Source: Steinernema hermaphroditum | Taxonomy: Eukaryota > Nematoda > Chromadorea > Rhabditida > Steinernematidae | Direction of reading: 5' to 3' | DNA: 64,000 bases | Assembly: GCA_030435675.1 (NCBI GenBank) | Contig: CM059621.1 | Location: forward strand, 7,254,001 to 7,318,000 | Notes under the pieces: model-generated | Seen by the model: the letters and a program-made list of their open reading frames with translations, nothing else | Database searches by the model: none | Told to the model about the DNA's origin: nothing | In this document: positions 40,927 through 49,782 of the stretch, piece by piece | Layout: each line of letters begins with the position of its first letter | Numbering within the stretch: position 1 is the stretch's first letter | Program-made: the position numbers and the translations under genes

Positions 40927-41400
40927 ATGACTAAAGTCAAGGTTGCTGAGCTCCGTGGCAAGAAGAAGGACGAGCTCCTTAAGACCCTCGATGACCAGAA
41001 GACCGAGTTGGCCAGCCTCAGAGTAAGTTCACATTCCAATCCTTTCGCTTCTGTTAGCCAGCTTCCCTGGCCACAATATTTTGGCTGTGATCACCGAGAT
41101 CGCTTCTAATCTGTATTCGTTTAGGTTGCCAAGGTTACTGGTGGAGCGCAATCCAAGCTGAACAAGATCCGTGTTGTCCGCAAGAACATCGCCCGCGTCT
41201 TGACCATCATCAACCAGACCCAGAAGTCTGAACTCCGCAAGTTCTACAAGGGCAAGAAGTACCAACCCATCGACCTCCGCGCCAAGAAGACCCGTGCCAT
41301 GCGCCGTGCCCTGACCAAGAGTGAATTGGCTATCAAGTCCAAGAAGCAGCTTAAGAAGGAGCAGAAGTTCCCTCTCCGCCTGTACGCCGTCAAGGCCTAA
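40927..41400 (+). CDS. rpl-35: 60S ribosomal protein L35 (uL29)
   Basis: This is a structural protein of the large cytosolic ribosomal subunit, near the polypeptide exit tunnel. Two exons (40927-41022 and 41125-41400) give 123 residues, the usual family length. The intron of 102 bases uses gtaagt and TTCGTTTAG. Conserved family segments are [71 protein letters not shown] and the C-terminal YAVKA. The start is the first ATG after a T-rich acceptor-like site (GATTTCAG), eight bases upstream, consistent with trans-splicing. The sequence is closer to the general animal consensus than the form I recall from Caenorhabditis. Confidence 0.97.
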
Positions 41401-42068
41401 GCTGTAATTTTGTTGTTTATTGTTATTGTTTATGAATCGTTATATCAATATAGCGAGTCTGTTGTCTATTCGTTTTGTTGCAGGTTTTCATGGGTAATTC
41501 TTCGAGTAATCGATGCTTGGACTGTTGTGGTGGCGTGTGTTCCAAGTCTGGGTGTTATCTGCAGTCTCTGGAGACAGCAGCGGTTCTGCACTGCATGTAG
41601 GAAGTGTCTGGACTGCTTTGGTCAGTGTGTCTAGATTCGATGGGTCTAACGTTCCCTGGTCTGACAACTCTTTGATGTCTCTTATTGCGTTTGCATGCAT
41701 TTTGCGCCGTTGTCATTCCGCTGGGCGGTCTCCTTGTTTCACGCATTTCCCCGAGCCTTCTTTTTACACTTCAGTGCCTCCTTCGATGGTTAAACATCAC
41801 TCTAGTTTTCAAATTGCAAGTCGAAGCCACTTTACAACATTTATTTCGAGAAGGACAGTTCGAAAGCAATCAGTAGTTAAAAAATCTATCCATACGGGTC
41901 GAAAGAGTTCATTAGTTGGATGTGGCACAGGAAGCTCCGAGAAGAATGAGCTCGATGTGACCGCATCTTCTGGATTAGGAGTTAGTTGTTTGGAGTTTCG
42001 CGGGGCGCATCAAGGGGCACTGAGAGTTCATTCCTGCAATGATTTGTGTTTCAGATGTCAGACGACGT
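41401..42068. other. Intergenic, tail-to-tail gap between rpl-35 and the CLIK gene
   Basis: Only 668 bases separate these convergent genes. I see no further gene. No canonical AATAAA follows rpl-35 closely; TTTATT appears on the plus strand (AATAAA on the minus strand) near 41.84 kb and could serve the CLIK gene. Confidence 0.4.
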
Positions 42069-42230
42069 TCACTGTACCTCGTCTTCTTCTTCCTCCTCCT
42101 CCTCCTCATCTTCCTCCTCCTCTTCCTCCTCTTCTTCTTCCTCCTCCTCTTCCTCTTCTTCTTCTGCGGCCTCTTCCTCGGCCTCCTCCTCGACCTCCTT
42201 CTTCTCCTCCTCTTCTTCTTCGTCGTCCAC
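42069..42230. repeat. (GAA/GAG)n coding microsatellite
   Basis: This purine/pyrimidine-asymmetric tract (TTC/CTC triplets on the plus strand) encodes the poly-glutamate tail of the CLIK protein. Both GAA and GAG are used, so the tract is not a pure slipped repeat, which suggests selection for the acidic protein sequence. Confidence 0.8.
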
Positions 42231-43725
42231 AAGATCCTGAGTCTTCATGGACTTCACGGATACCGAGTCGCCAGCCTCGCTCTTCGCATTCTGAAACGAT
42301 CCTCTTTAGCCCTTCAACTCTTTCTATCTCTTTACTTCGCGATCTTCGAACTTCTTCTTGTAGTGGCCGAAGGGGTCGACGGAGGACGCCGATCCGGGGG
42401 GCTTGTTCTCTTCCCATTCCTTGAGGGCCGCTTCGTACTCGTCGATCCTGCAAGGACGTGTTTGCTCAGTGCTCAGGACTGTTTGCCCGCGCGCGCCTAC
42501 CATTCCTTCTTCCAACCCGACTTCTGAATCGTGTTGCGCGGCGTTCCGAAGCCGGTCATGCCGCGCTGCGAGGCGAGCTTGTTGGTGCCCGACTGGAGGG
42601 GCACGATGCCTTCTGACTTTTGCTTCTTCTCCTCGGGGATTTCCTTGCCGCCCACCGTGTGGGGCAGCACGTCGCGCACCTTCATGAAGCCGCCGGAGCC
42701 AGCCTGCGTAGCGAACTTGTTCTGGCCCGAGTACCACGGGGTGTATTCGCTGCCCCTTCGGATGTTGTCCTCGCTGCAACATTTCTCGTCTTAGGCTGAG
42801 TTTCACGGAAGCTCGCCCACCTGAAGTTGAGGCCCTCGATCTCCATGGTGGCCTGACGGACGGCGCCGATGCCGGGAGGCGCGCTCATGCCCTGCTGCGA
42901 GGCGAAGAGGTTGGTGCCGTACTGGTAACAGAGGACGCCGTGGGTGCGACGGTCGTAGGGAAGACGGCCGCGGATGTTGGCCACCTGGTTACGGTGGGCG
43001 CCCATGGAGACTTCTCCAGCCTGCGAGGCGAGGCCGTAGTCGCCGGACTGCTTCGGCAGAATCTTCTCGCCCTCCTTGTCAAGCACCGTCTCCCAGTCCT
43101 TCTTGTAGACGACCTTCGGGACCTGGGTGCGCGAGGCGCCGATCGGCGTTTGGCCCTTCTGCGACGCGTACTGGTTGGTGCCGCACTGCGCGCGCAGCAC
43201 CTCCTCGCTCTTGCGGTTCGGCTCGATGTAGCCGAGCTGCTTGTCCTTAACGACGTTCCACCGCGGCATGCCTGGCGCCGTCATGCCCTTCTGCGAGTCG
43301 AACTTGTTCGTGCCCGACTGCAGACTCAAGAAGCTCTGCCCACCGCGGAGCTGCTCCAGCGTCCAGCGCTTGCGCGTCTTCGTCTCGCCGCCGTTCTCGC
43401 CATAGCCGTAGTAATCCTGAAGGGGCAAACAGGTCAGAGGACAGTCGGATGACGTTGGAGTGAGTGGGTGGGTGATCAAGTGGGAACAAAGAGGGATATG
43501 TACTTTGACAAGACCTGTTTACTTTATTCCACTACGGTGACTAAGAAGGAGAAGCGTTACGGTAGCGGCGTTGGGACGTTTAAGTAAGTAAGATTTGAGT
43601 TCTATGCATAAGAGGACGTAAAAGTACTTAATTCATCGACTAAAAGATAGAACCGAAAGTTGCGAACTACAGTACCTCATCCCACAGAGCAAGGACAATC
43701 CTCGAACACTAACCTCGTCTCCCAT
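42069..43725 (-). CDS. Calponin-like repeat (CLIK) muscle protein with poly-Glu tail
   Basis: This is an actin-binding, muscle thin-filament protein of the nematode UNC-87/CLIK-1 type. Five exons fit in phase: 43725-43714 (only MGDE), 43416-42821, 42773-42501, 42447-42336 and 42290-42069, 404 residues. There are six CLIK repeats with the core GTN.(F/Y/L)ASQ.G(M), for example [36 protein letters not shown] and [12 protein letters not shown]. Two variants read [12 protein letters not shown] and [12 protein letters not shown]. No CH domain is present, unlike vertebrate calponin. The last exon encodes a tail of more than 45 nearly uninterrupted acidic residues. If the last intron is retained, translation stops at 42324-42326 after EVKR, giving a protein without the acidic tail; alternative splicing is possible. 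UNC-87 has seven repeats, so this is a close relative rather than a certain orthologue. Confidence 0.88.
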
Positions 43726-44481
43726 GGTGCGCGCGTCCGTCGAAGTGGAGAGTCGCTAAAACAACGAGTGCCGTCGGGCCACGCTCTCTCTCTAATCTGC
43801 GCAGGTAGGAGTTGCAGAGGCTTCTCGAGGATCCGAGCTGTCAGGGGCGGATTTATCCCGGCGCCAACCGGTTCCGACCCCCGCGCGGCGCCCATTCAGC
43901 GCGGCTCTCGCGAATCCACGCGAAGATCTTGAGGAGAGGGCAAACATTGTCCTCCCTCTTCTTCTTCTGCTTCGTCGTCTTCGGCGGCGGTGGCGAAGGA
44001 GGAGGCATCGCTGAAGAGCCGAGAGTCGCAACGGAAGGACAAAACGTGCTGTTGGCACTTTAGAGGGGGAAGGAACACTCGTGTTTAGCAAGTAGCCATT
44101 TGGAGGATGTGGATAGGGAGTTCACTAGGGTTGGTATTTGATGGAGAGCTGTTTGAGATATTTTAGGTTTTGGGCATAGAAGATAACCAGTTTACTCGAA
44201 TTTACACTCATTTGCGAAGGTGTCGAGGGCCGGGGAAACAAGTTTTCAGCTAGGAAGCGGGGATGTCCCGGGGTATTCTAATGGTGAAAGCCTCTGCAAA
44301 CATCGCCGATCTCTTGGACATCATTACTAGTGCTCCTTAGACCTTACAGTTTTCAGATCTAATCTCATTTCACACATAAGTCGATGCGAGATGAGAAATA
44401 GCATCAGTTTTGTGCCCATATAACAACAGTGGTTGATCACATCAACCATCAAATCAACCTACACCATCTCCACTTCAAAAC
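43726..44481. other. Divergent intergenic region between the CLIK gene and the 44.5-kb gene
   Basis: These two genes point away from each other, so their promoters should share this 756-base stretch. It contains a pyrimidine-rich CTCTCTCT segment near 43.79 kb and TTCTTC-rich DNA near 43.96 kb. I saw no gene and no clear TATA box. Confidence 0.4.
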
Positions 44482-45048
44482 ATGAGTTCCTTCAAAGTCA
44501 CCGCGTTCTTCGACAACCTCAAAAACAAGGAACTCCATCTAATGGCCGCGGAGATGTTCCCTGTGTTCACCTCGAAGTCCGAGGCCAGCGCCCTAGCTGA
44601 CTTCCTCAAAACATCCTCCAACTCCGAAGTGAAGTTGAACCTCCAAGACGATGAACTGCTCAGAAACATCGCCAGATTCGTGGGAAACATCCATCGTCAA
44701 GTGGAACAAGGCCACATGGACATGTCCGTGGCCGAGGATCTCTTCGATAGCTATGAAATGTCCATGAGCGGTGTTATCGAACGTCACCGGGCCGAAAAAA
44801 AGAGCGAAGAAGCTGTCGAAGTCTATCCTCCTCTAAAACTGGAGCACCTCGACTTCCGCTGGCTGAGTCAGTGCGTCTTCGTCGAGGGACAGGAGCACGC
44901 AGTGGACGACCTCATCGAGTCCGCCACGAAGCTGGCCATCGAGAAGCCTTCGAACCCCTCGAAGTTCAAGGACGGAAGGGTGTGCAAGAAGGCGAAGCCG
45001 CCCCAGTCGAAGCTGTTCAGTTCGATCGGCAGCTTCGAGTCCGAGTGA
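44482..45048 (+). CDS. Intronless gene, unknown family (paralogue of the 26.3-kb gene)
   Basis: This uninterrupted 188-residue protein is predicted to be mainly helical and ends in a Lys-rich stretch and a Ser/Glu tail. I do not recognise the family. It aligns over its length with the gene at 26275-26844. Shared features are the N-terminal FF/LFD.L, hydrophobic MA.EM.P.F, I.R.VE.GH.D.S.A.DLFD, a W..QCV..A/E.. segment, and S.TKLAI.K followed by SKFKDGRVCKKAK. A perfect AATAAA is 20 bases after the stop, which supports transcription. The ATG follows an AC-rich leader without a clear acceptor. There is no signal peptide or membrane segment. Being intronless in a genome where other genes are intron-rich, both copies could descend from a retrocopy. 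Confidence 0.72.
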   Translation: MSSFKVTAFFDNLKNKELHLMAAEMFPVFTSKSEASALADFLKTSSNSEVKLNLQDDELLRNIARFVGNIHRQVEQGHMDMSVAEDLFDSYEMSMSGVIERHRAEKKSEEAVEVYPPLKLEHLDFRWLSQCVFVEGQEHAVDDLIESATKLAIEKPSNPSKFKDGRVCKKAKPPQSKLFSSIGSFESE

Positions 45049-45067
45049 GCCAAGCATTGCTAAGGTC

Positions 45068-45073
45068 AATAAA
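45068..45073 (+). terminator. Poly(A) signal of the 188-residue intronless gene
   Basis: A perfect AATAAA hexamer lies 20 bases after the stop codon. Confidence 0.7.
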
Positions 45074-45929
45074 ATTTGCTTTGACGCTTTATGTGTGTGA
45101 CTCAAACTGCACCATTATTGACATATCGTCGTACAAAGAGTTTCTTGACAGTAACCACTTCTGAAAGGATACACAAAGGCGACCCGGATAGTTGCCTTTC
45201 TGGACGTCATCAAGCTAGTTGAACAGATTAAAACTAAAATTCTAAAGATAAATCTGTTAGTCAGCGTCGCCTTTTTAGAGGTAAACCCGCAGTGAACTCT
45301 TTATTCGCTTACAACCCACAAAGAAACATTTCGAAAACACATAAAAATAGGATTATGACCATGTTTGAACTCTCATGTCCAGTAAACATTAATTGACTTG
45401 TCATTGTCAAAGATATTTCGGTGGACAGGGAGACCGGTCGGACTTCAGAGGTCATATAGACACTTCTGTCTCGTTTGCAAGCTCTGTGGGGTCATTTGGT
45501 AGGTGAACCCCTGATTTACCAGTGGTAGACAAGTCTTCTTGAGAGTCCCCAGCAATCGGCGGAAAGAAATGTAATGGAGGGGAGACCGGTCGGACCGATT
45601 TACACTCCCCAATCCTCCAGTTCGGTGTGTTCCTAATACCCGAATCGTGCCGATTGTTTCCGAAAGCACAGATTCCTGTCCCCAAAGGTCATGCGTGCAG
45701 AAGTCGCCGTGCAGAAGATTGGATTAGTTGACATCAAAGTGAACTTAGGGCCACGGTGACGACGTTTTCCAACAAGAGAGTTCATGTAATTAGGGACGCG
45801 GCGAACGCCAAATGACATTTCGAGTGATTAACTGTCTTCTGATCACGTATACACTGCAGGTGCACGGAAATGTCACAGAACGGTGACCAAGTTCCGTAGG
45901 AGTTCGACGGTGAGCAGGAAGCACGGCCT

Positions 45930-46371
45930 ATCCATGTGGACTATCCCACATTGAAAGAAGGACACGAAAATCCTGAATTTGTTCTCTGGGACATGGGCAA
46001 ATGGGACTACGGAGAGCAGCTTCATGAGCTCTGGGCCGCGCTGTATGCGTTCGAAGGGAAGCACGGACGCTCTCCCATCCCTCGGAACGCGGGCGATGTG
46101 GAGCTGCTGCGCCAAGAGTTGCGTGGCAAAGCAACGATCGCTGAAGATCTACTGAAGAACTTCAGCTACCAAGCTCGCGGAAACCTGGTGGCCGTCGCGT
46201 CCGTCGTGGGAGGAATTGCCTCGCAGGAAGCGATGAAAATCATCACCCACCACATGACTCCCCTCAAGCAGTTCATGTACCTCGACCACATCGAGGCTCT
46301 TCCCGCTCCTGGAACAGGATACGACGCGGACAAATTGACCGAGACCAACTGCGTTCCCCGCAACTCTCGCT
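45930..46371 (+). pseudogene. Partial duplicate of UBA1 exon 4
   Basis: These 442 bases match, in inverted orientation, UBA1 positions 51801-52242 with no gaps. I count about four or five substitutions, all within the last 60 bases. Similarity starts and ends abruptly inside the exon. The frame stays open ([15 protein letters not shown] to CVPRNSR) and then meets a TGA at about 46400. There is no start codon, no catalytic cysteine and no adenylation-domain glycine loop, so the fragment cannot encode an active E1. It is a recent segmental copy, 5-6 kb from its source. An assembly artefact joining two haplotypes is the alternative. Confidence 0.92.
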
Positions 46372-46901
46372 GGAATCCTTGTGGCAAGAACTCTTTGTGA
46401 GATTTTCGTTTTTTTTCGAGCCTGTACTCTACTCCTCCAGGAAACCGACAAACAGCGAATTCCTGTTCCCCTCATGACTAATTCCCCTAATTACCGTAAT
46501 CCAATCCGACCGTTCGTGCGCAAGTTGCTCAAATCTAATTTGTGGCTAGCCTCTCACTGTCGACTCCGCTTGTTGCCTTCTGTCCCTTGCTTCTTGAAGC
46601 CTAGTCTCCATTCTTCTGGCTACAAGTACGTGCCGACAGGACTTAAGCAGACTATTTATTCCCTCCAGGCGCCATTGGCTCGTAGAATCGAGGAGAAATC
46701 GAATATGGCCATGTTAATTGGCTCGGTAATTGTTTACGCCGGGAGGCGGCGATGTGCGTAATGCCGGAGCCTGTTGCCATGCCAGGTAACGCGATTAGGG
46801 CCGAAGTTGTCGGCAGAGTCGCCGCCCCGAAGCCGCTCCTCGGCGCCTCCACATCTCCTCTCACTCCACTCGCGGTCTTCGTCTTCGAGAAGCTCCTCCA
46901 A

Positions 46902-47288
46902 ATGTCTCGGAATCTCCTCTCCTACGGTAGGTCCCCAGCGCCCCCCTCCCCTAAGCACCATTGCCTCCAGTGTTCCTCTGCCTCCTCGTCGCGAGCCCCT
47001 GCTGGAGCATCCGAGGCGCGCTCTTCAGAAGCGGCCGATCGCCCACCACCGCCCGTCTCCCGGCCATCGCCGCGGACAACGAAGAGCGCGTCCCCGAGGG
47101 ACCTGAGCTCATCGCCCTCCTCCAGTCCGACGACCAGGTATACGGTAGCGCCGACGTATAAGAGACTCATTGGAGGCTTTCAGTTCCCGGCGGCGTTCGG
47201 GAATCTGCATCCGTCGTCGACGCGCGCCCTCTTCCGCCGCATTCAGGCGCTCTACGGTCAGAACGGCGCCACGGCGCTCCTAAACTGA
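46902..47288 (+). CDS. Putative secreted peptide precursor, 98 residues
   Basis: Three exons fit in phase (46902-46926, 46971-47137, 47184-47288). The N-terminus is a good signal peptide (hydrophobic core YVFLCLLVA, likely cleavage after PCWS). The mature region contains two related segments, RGALFRSGR and TRALFRRIQ. The first has a Gly-Arg that could give an amidated peptide, and the second a dibasic Arg-Arg. That fits a neuropeptide or peptide-hormone precursor, but I do not recognise the family. The stop is followed 55 bases later by AATAAA. The two short introns (44 and 46 bases) each hold or border a TACGGTAG word. The first exon is only 25 bases long, so an alternative 5' end is possible. 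The gene faces the F-box gene tail-to-tail with about 60 bases between stop codons. Confidence 0.55.
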   Translation: MSRNLLSYGRSPAPPSPKHHCLQCSSASSSRAPAGASEARSSEAADRPPPPVSRPSPRTTKSASPRDLSSSPSSSPTTRYTVAPTYKRLIGGFQFPAAFGNLHPSSTRALFRRIQALYGQNGATALLN

Positions 47289-47342
47289 GAATCGAAGAAG
47301 AGAGGACAGAATCGAATCGGATTTACTCGCGTAAACGCCGCC

Positions 47343-47348
47343 AATAAA
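47343..47348 (+). terminator. Poly(A) signal of the putative peptide gene
   Basis: AATAAA ends one base before the stop codon of the opposing F-box gene, so the two transcripts must overlap at their 3' ends. Confidence 0.65.
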
Positions 47349-49105
47349 TTACTCTTTTGTTTGAATTAGCAATAAAAATGTCCTTAGTTTCTCGGGGCAC
47401 TCCGGTTCCGCCGCCTTCCGGAAGGCGCACGAGGCGAAGTGCGCCCAGAAGTCCCCGGGTACCGTCGGGGTTACGGTAAGCAGACGCTGGCACTTGGTGT
47501 ACGAGTACTGGGGTGCCTCCTCTTCCCAGAAGACGTTTCCGTAGAAGTCCTCGGTGCGGCGCCAGGGGACGGTGACGATCCTCTGGCGCGCGTTCTCGAG
47601 GAAGACGCGCGCGCGTCGAGACGTCGCGGACAGGGTCCGCAGGGAGGCGCTGTCCACGTAGTCGGCGAGGAGGGGCAGCACGCGGTAGAAGGTCTCTTCG
47701 TGGAAGTCGTCGAGGGACGCGCTCGAAGAAGGCGTCGGCTCGTGAACCACCTTGCCCAGAAAGTCGCAGTATCTGGAGGGGAGAGGACGGGTTAGGGGTA
47801 CGGTATGTCCAGATGGTACCTGAATCTGCCCTCCTTCGGATCCATGTTGCTCGTGGCGAAGTCGCAGCCTTCGCTCCACATCGGACAACGGTGCATGTGC
47901 CACTCGTTGTCCTCCAGTTCGTGGAATCTGGCGTGGTCTTCGATCTCCGTCCGCCGAACCACTTCGGCGCATTGGAAGGTGAACAGCGGGCGCCCTTTCG
48001 TCCCCACCTCGAAGATCATCGCCCCCTTTTTGACGCTCCCCGCGAGGCGATGGAACGTTTTCGTCAGCTTAAGCGGCGTTAGAGGAGCGGTCAGAGGGCG
48101 CAGTTACCATAAGACCTCGCTGACGGTAGAACTCGGGCACGAAGAGGGTGTCTTTTACCGTAGCTCCGTTCGCTGGCTTCTCTCGCTTCTTCTCGTTGGT
48201 CAGATTGCCGAGGACGTGCAGGTGCTGGCTGGCCGGGTCTATCTTGCAGATGTAGCAGTTGGCCCAGGGAAGCATCTTCTTGCGGATCTTTTCGGCCTGA
48301 AATAGGTCCAGGTGGGCCTTCTGTGATTATATTCCGGGGGAGCAACGTCACTTTTGGCGTCTCCCACGCACGTCACCTCTCAGCTTCCTCATAATCTCTT
48401 AACCTTATTTGCGCGCTCCCCTCATACCGTAAACAAGGTGATTGGATTAAATGGAAACACGCGCACCTCGGCCTTCTTCTCATCGTCGCTGCTGTCGTGG
48501 AACTCGGCGCTTTCCTCATTCGGCCGATCCTTGTGGGCGAGCAGAGGGAGCACGGGGTACGTGGGAGTGAAGTAGTCGCGGAAGGAGATCCTATAGTTCC
48601 TGCGGAGCTTGAAGAAGTCGACGATCTTCTTCTAAACTTCGGGTCACCGTAGAAGAGTGCTGAGGGGCACCTGGTCGAGAATGCACCCGATGACGTCGAG
48701 GTCGTTGTCGTCGAGACCCGAGGCATCGGTCTTCGGGACAATCTCCGTCGGGAAGCCCTTGGCCGCCCGCTTGATTTGCTTCTTGGCGGAGTCGGAGAGC
48801 GCCGATCGATTCCATTGCAAGTGGCAGACGACGACGCTCGCCGGACACGTCGCCAGGTGCGTTTTCTGGAAGTGGCGCGCGAATCGCCGTCGGCATCCGT
48901 AGATCGCGTTGATGCAGGGGACGACCACCTGGGTGGACGTGGAGGAATCGAGGGAGAGGAAACGTACGTTCTGGCAGATCTCGAGGTGGTCTTCGCGTTT
49001 GCACTCGTGAAGTCGAGCCGAGCAGAAGCCGCAACGGCCAAGCAGACACCCTTCGAAGGAGCAGGCCGATCGGAAGCAGTCAAGGCAGTGGCCGTGCGGA
49101 TCCAT
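47349..49105 (-). CDS. F-box protein with TRAF-type zinc finger, FBXO30/FBXO40-like
   Basis: This is probably a substrate adaptor of an SCF ubiquitin ligase. Five exons fit in phase (49105-48671, 48631-48467, 48296-48108, 48067-47820, 47772-47349), 486 residues. The N-terminus has paired Cys/His clusters (HCLDCF..CSFEGCLLGRCGFC..LHECKREDHLEIC). After these comes a second set ending in HLATCPASVVVCHLQWNR, which matches the CPxSVVxCxMEWNRW signature of FBXO30/40. The middle is charged. The C-terminal third has an F-box-like helix set (FHEETFYRVLPLLADYVDSASLRTLSATSRRAR), in the family's characteristic C-terminal position. The start Met follows an acceptor (TCTTCACAG) eight bases upstream. The gene lies 270 bases downstream of the His-rich gene, in the same direction. 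No AATAAA was found close to its stop. Confidence 0.82.
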
Positions 49106-49237
49106 CAAGAGCGCTGTGAAGACGCCGTTCCGATCCGAGGAGGACAAGGAGGAGATCGATATCGATTCGATCGAGAGGGAACTGAGCAAACAGCTGCTTC
49201 GATCGTATATCGATCCGACACATCCAGGGAGATGTGT

Positions 49238-49240
49238 GCT

Positions 49241-49307
<67 letters not shown>

Positions 49308-49311
49308 AGCG
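49238..49311 (+). tRNA. tRNA-Asn (GTT)
   Basis: The acceptor stem GCTTCCG pairs with CGGGAGC, with one G-T pair. The D arm has TGGCGCAATCGGTTAGCGC. The anticodon stem TTCGG/CCGAA encloses CTGTTAA with anticodon GTT at 272-274 of the 49-kb block. The T arm contains GGTTCAAGCC. No intron is present. It lies on the strand opposite to the flanking F-box and His-rich genes, between them. Confidence 0.97.
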
Positions 49312-49313
49312 AC

Positions 49314-49319
49314 TTTTTT
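49314..49319 (+). terminator. Pol III terminator of tRNA-Asn, shared with a minus-strand poly(A) signal
   Basis: Six T residues start three bases after the tRNA. On the other strand the overlapping bases 49317-49322 read AATAAA, about 53 bases after the stop of the His-rich gene. The same few bases may therefore serve both transcripts. Confidence 0.75.
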
Positions 49320-49374
49320 ATTTAATCCAAATATGTGGACAACATAGACGAGACACATTTATCGGCCTAGACAC

Positions 49375-49617
49375 TCATTTGTCTATCTTGACGTTCTTCT
49401 CGTCATGCTTCAAGTGGGAGCGCATTTCGCGTGGGTCTTTCGCGTTGACACGGACGAACGCCGACGCCGTGGCGCCGGGTGGAATGTGTCCCGGGAAGGG
49501 GATGAAGGCGTGAGGGTCGTGCGCGACGTCTTTGACGTGGTGCGGATGCTGGTGATGAGCCTCGGAGTGGTGCTCTTCGGGTTCGCCTTCGAGAGAGTCA
49601 CTTCGACGGTTATCCAT
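49375..49617 (-). CDS. Small His-rich protein, 80 residues
   Basis: A single open frame runs from MDNRRSDS to KNVKIDK. Residues 15-30 are rich in histidine and acidic residues (EEHHSEAHHQHPHH). The rest contains HAFIPFPGHIPPGATASAFV and ends charged. There is no signal peptide or membrane segment. I do not recognise it. The His cluster could bind metal ions, but this is only inference. It starts 166 bases after the UBA1 stop in the same direction, with a TTTCTTTGTAG acceptor-like site between them, as in a nematode operon. AATAAA follows the stop by about 53 bases. A frame extension upstream exists, but the MDN start is preferred because the extension has no leader signal. Confidence 0.55.
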   Translation of the reverse strand: MDNRRSDSLEGEPEEHHSEAHHQHPHHVKDVAHDPHAFIPFPGHIPPGATASAFVRVNAKDPREMRSHLKHDEKNVKIDK

Positions 49618-49782
49618 TGGTGAAGATTGGAAAACGCACTGCGATGGAGCTGTTTTCAAGGAGCTGATAAGAATGTTTACGGTTGCGAAATGTGCAAACA
49701 GAGACGAATTCGCTACAAAGAAATAATTTATCTTAACATTTACAATCCAGACATAGGAACTAAAAGATCATGGACACCGGCT

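Noticed and set aside
41513..42424. 303-residue plus-strand open frame opposite the CLIK gene
   Set aside because: It is the antisense shadow of the poly-Glu exon (Leu/Pro/Ser-rich low complexity) and has no splice or motif support.
45160..45290. Possible palindrome with GGCGAC and AACAGATT arms
   Set aside because: The complementary words are 8-10 bases and irregularly spaced, which is not enough to call an element.
45936..46400. Open frame resembling an independent E1-like protein
   Set aside because: It is a fragment copied from one UBA1 exon, with abrupt ends, no start codon and no catalytic parts.
48640..48671. 16-base intron in the F-box gene (gtgacccgaagtttag)
   Set aside because: Too short to splice. 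A donor at CAG|gtgccc gives a 39-base intron in the correct phase.
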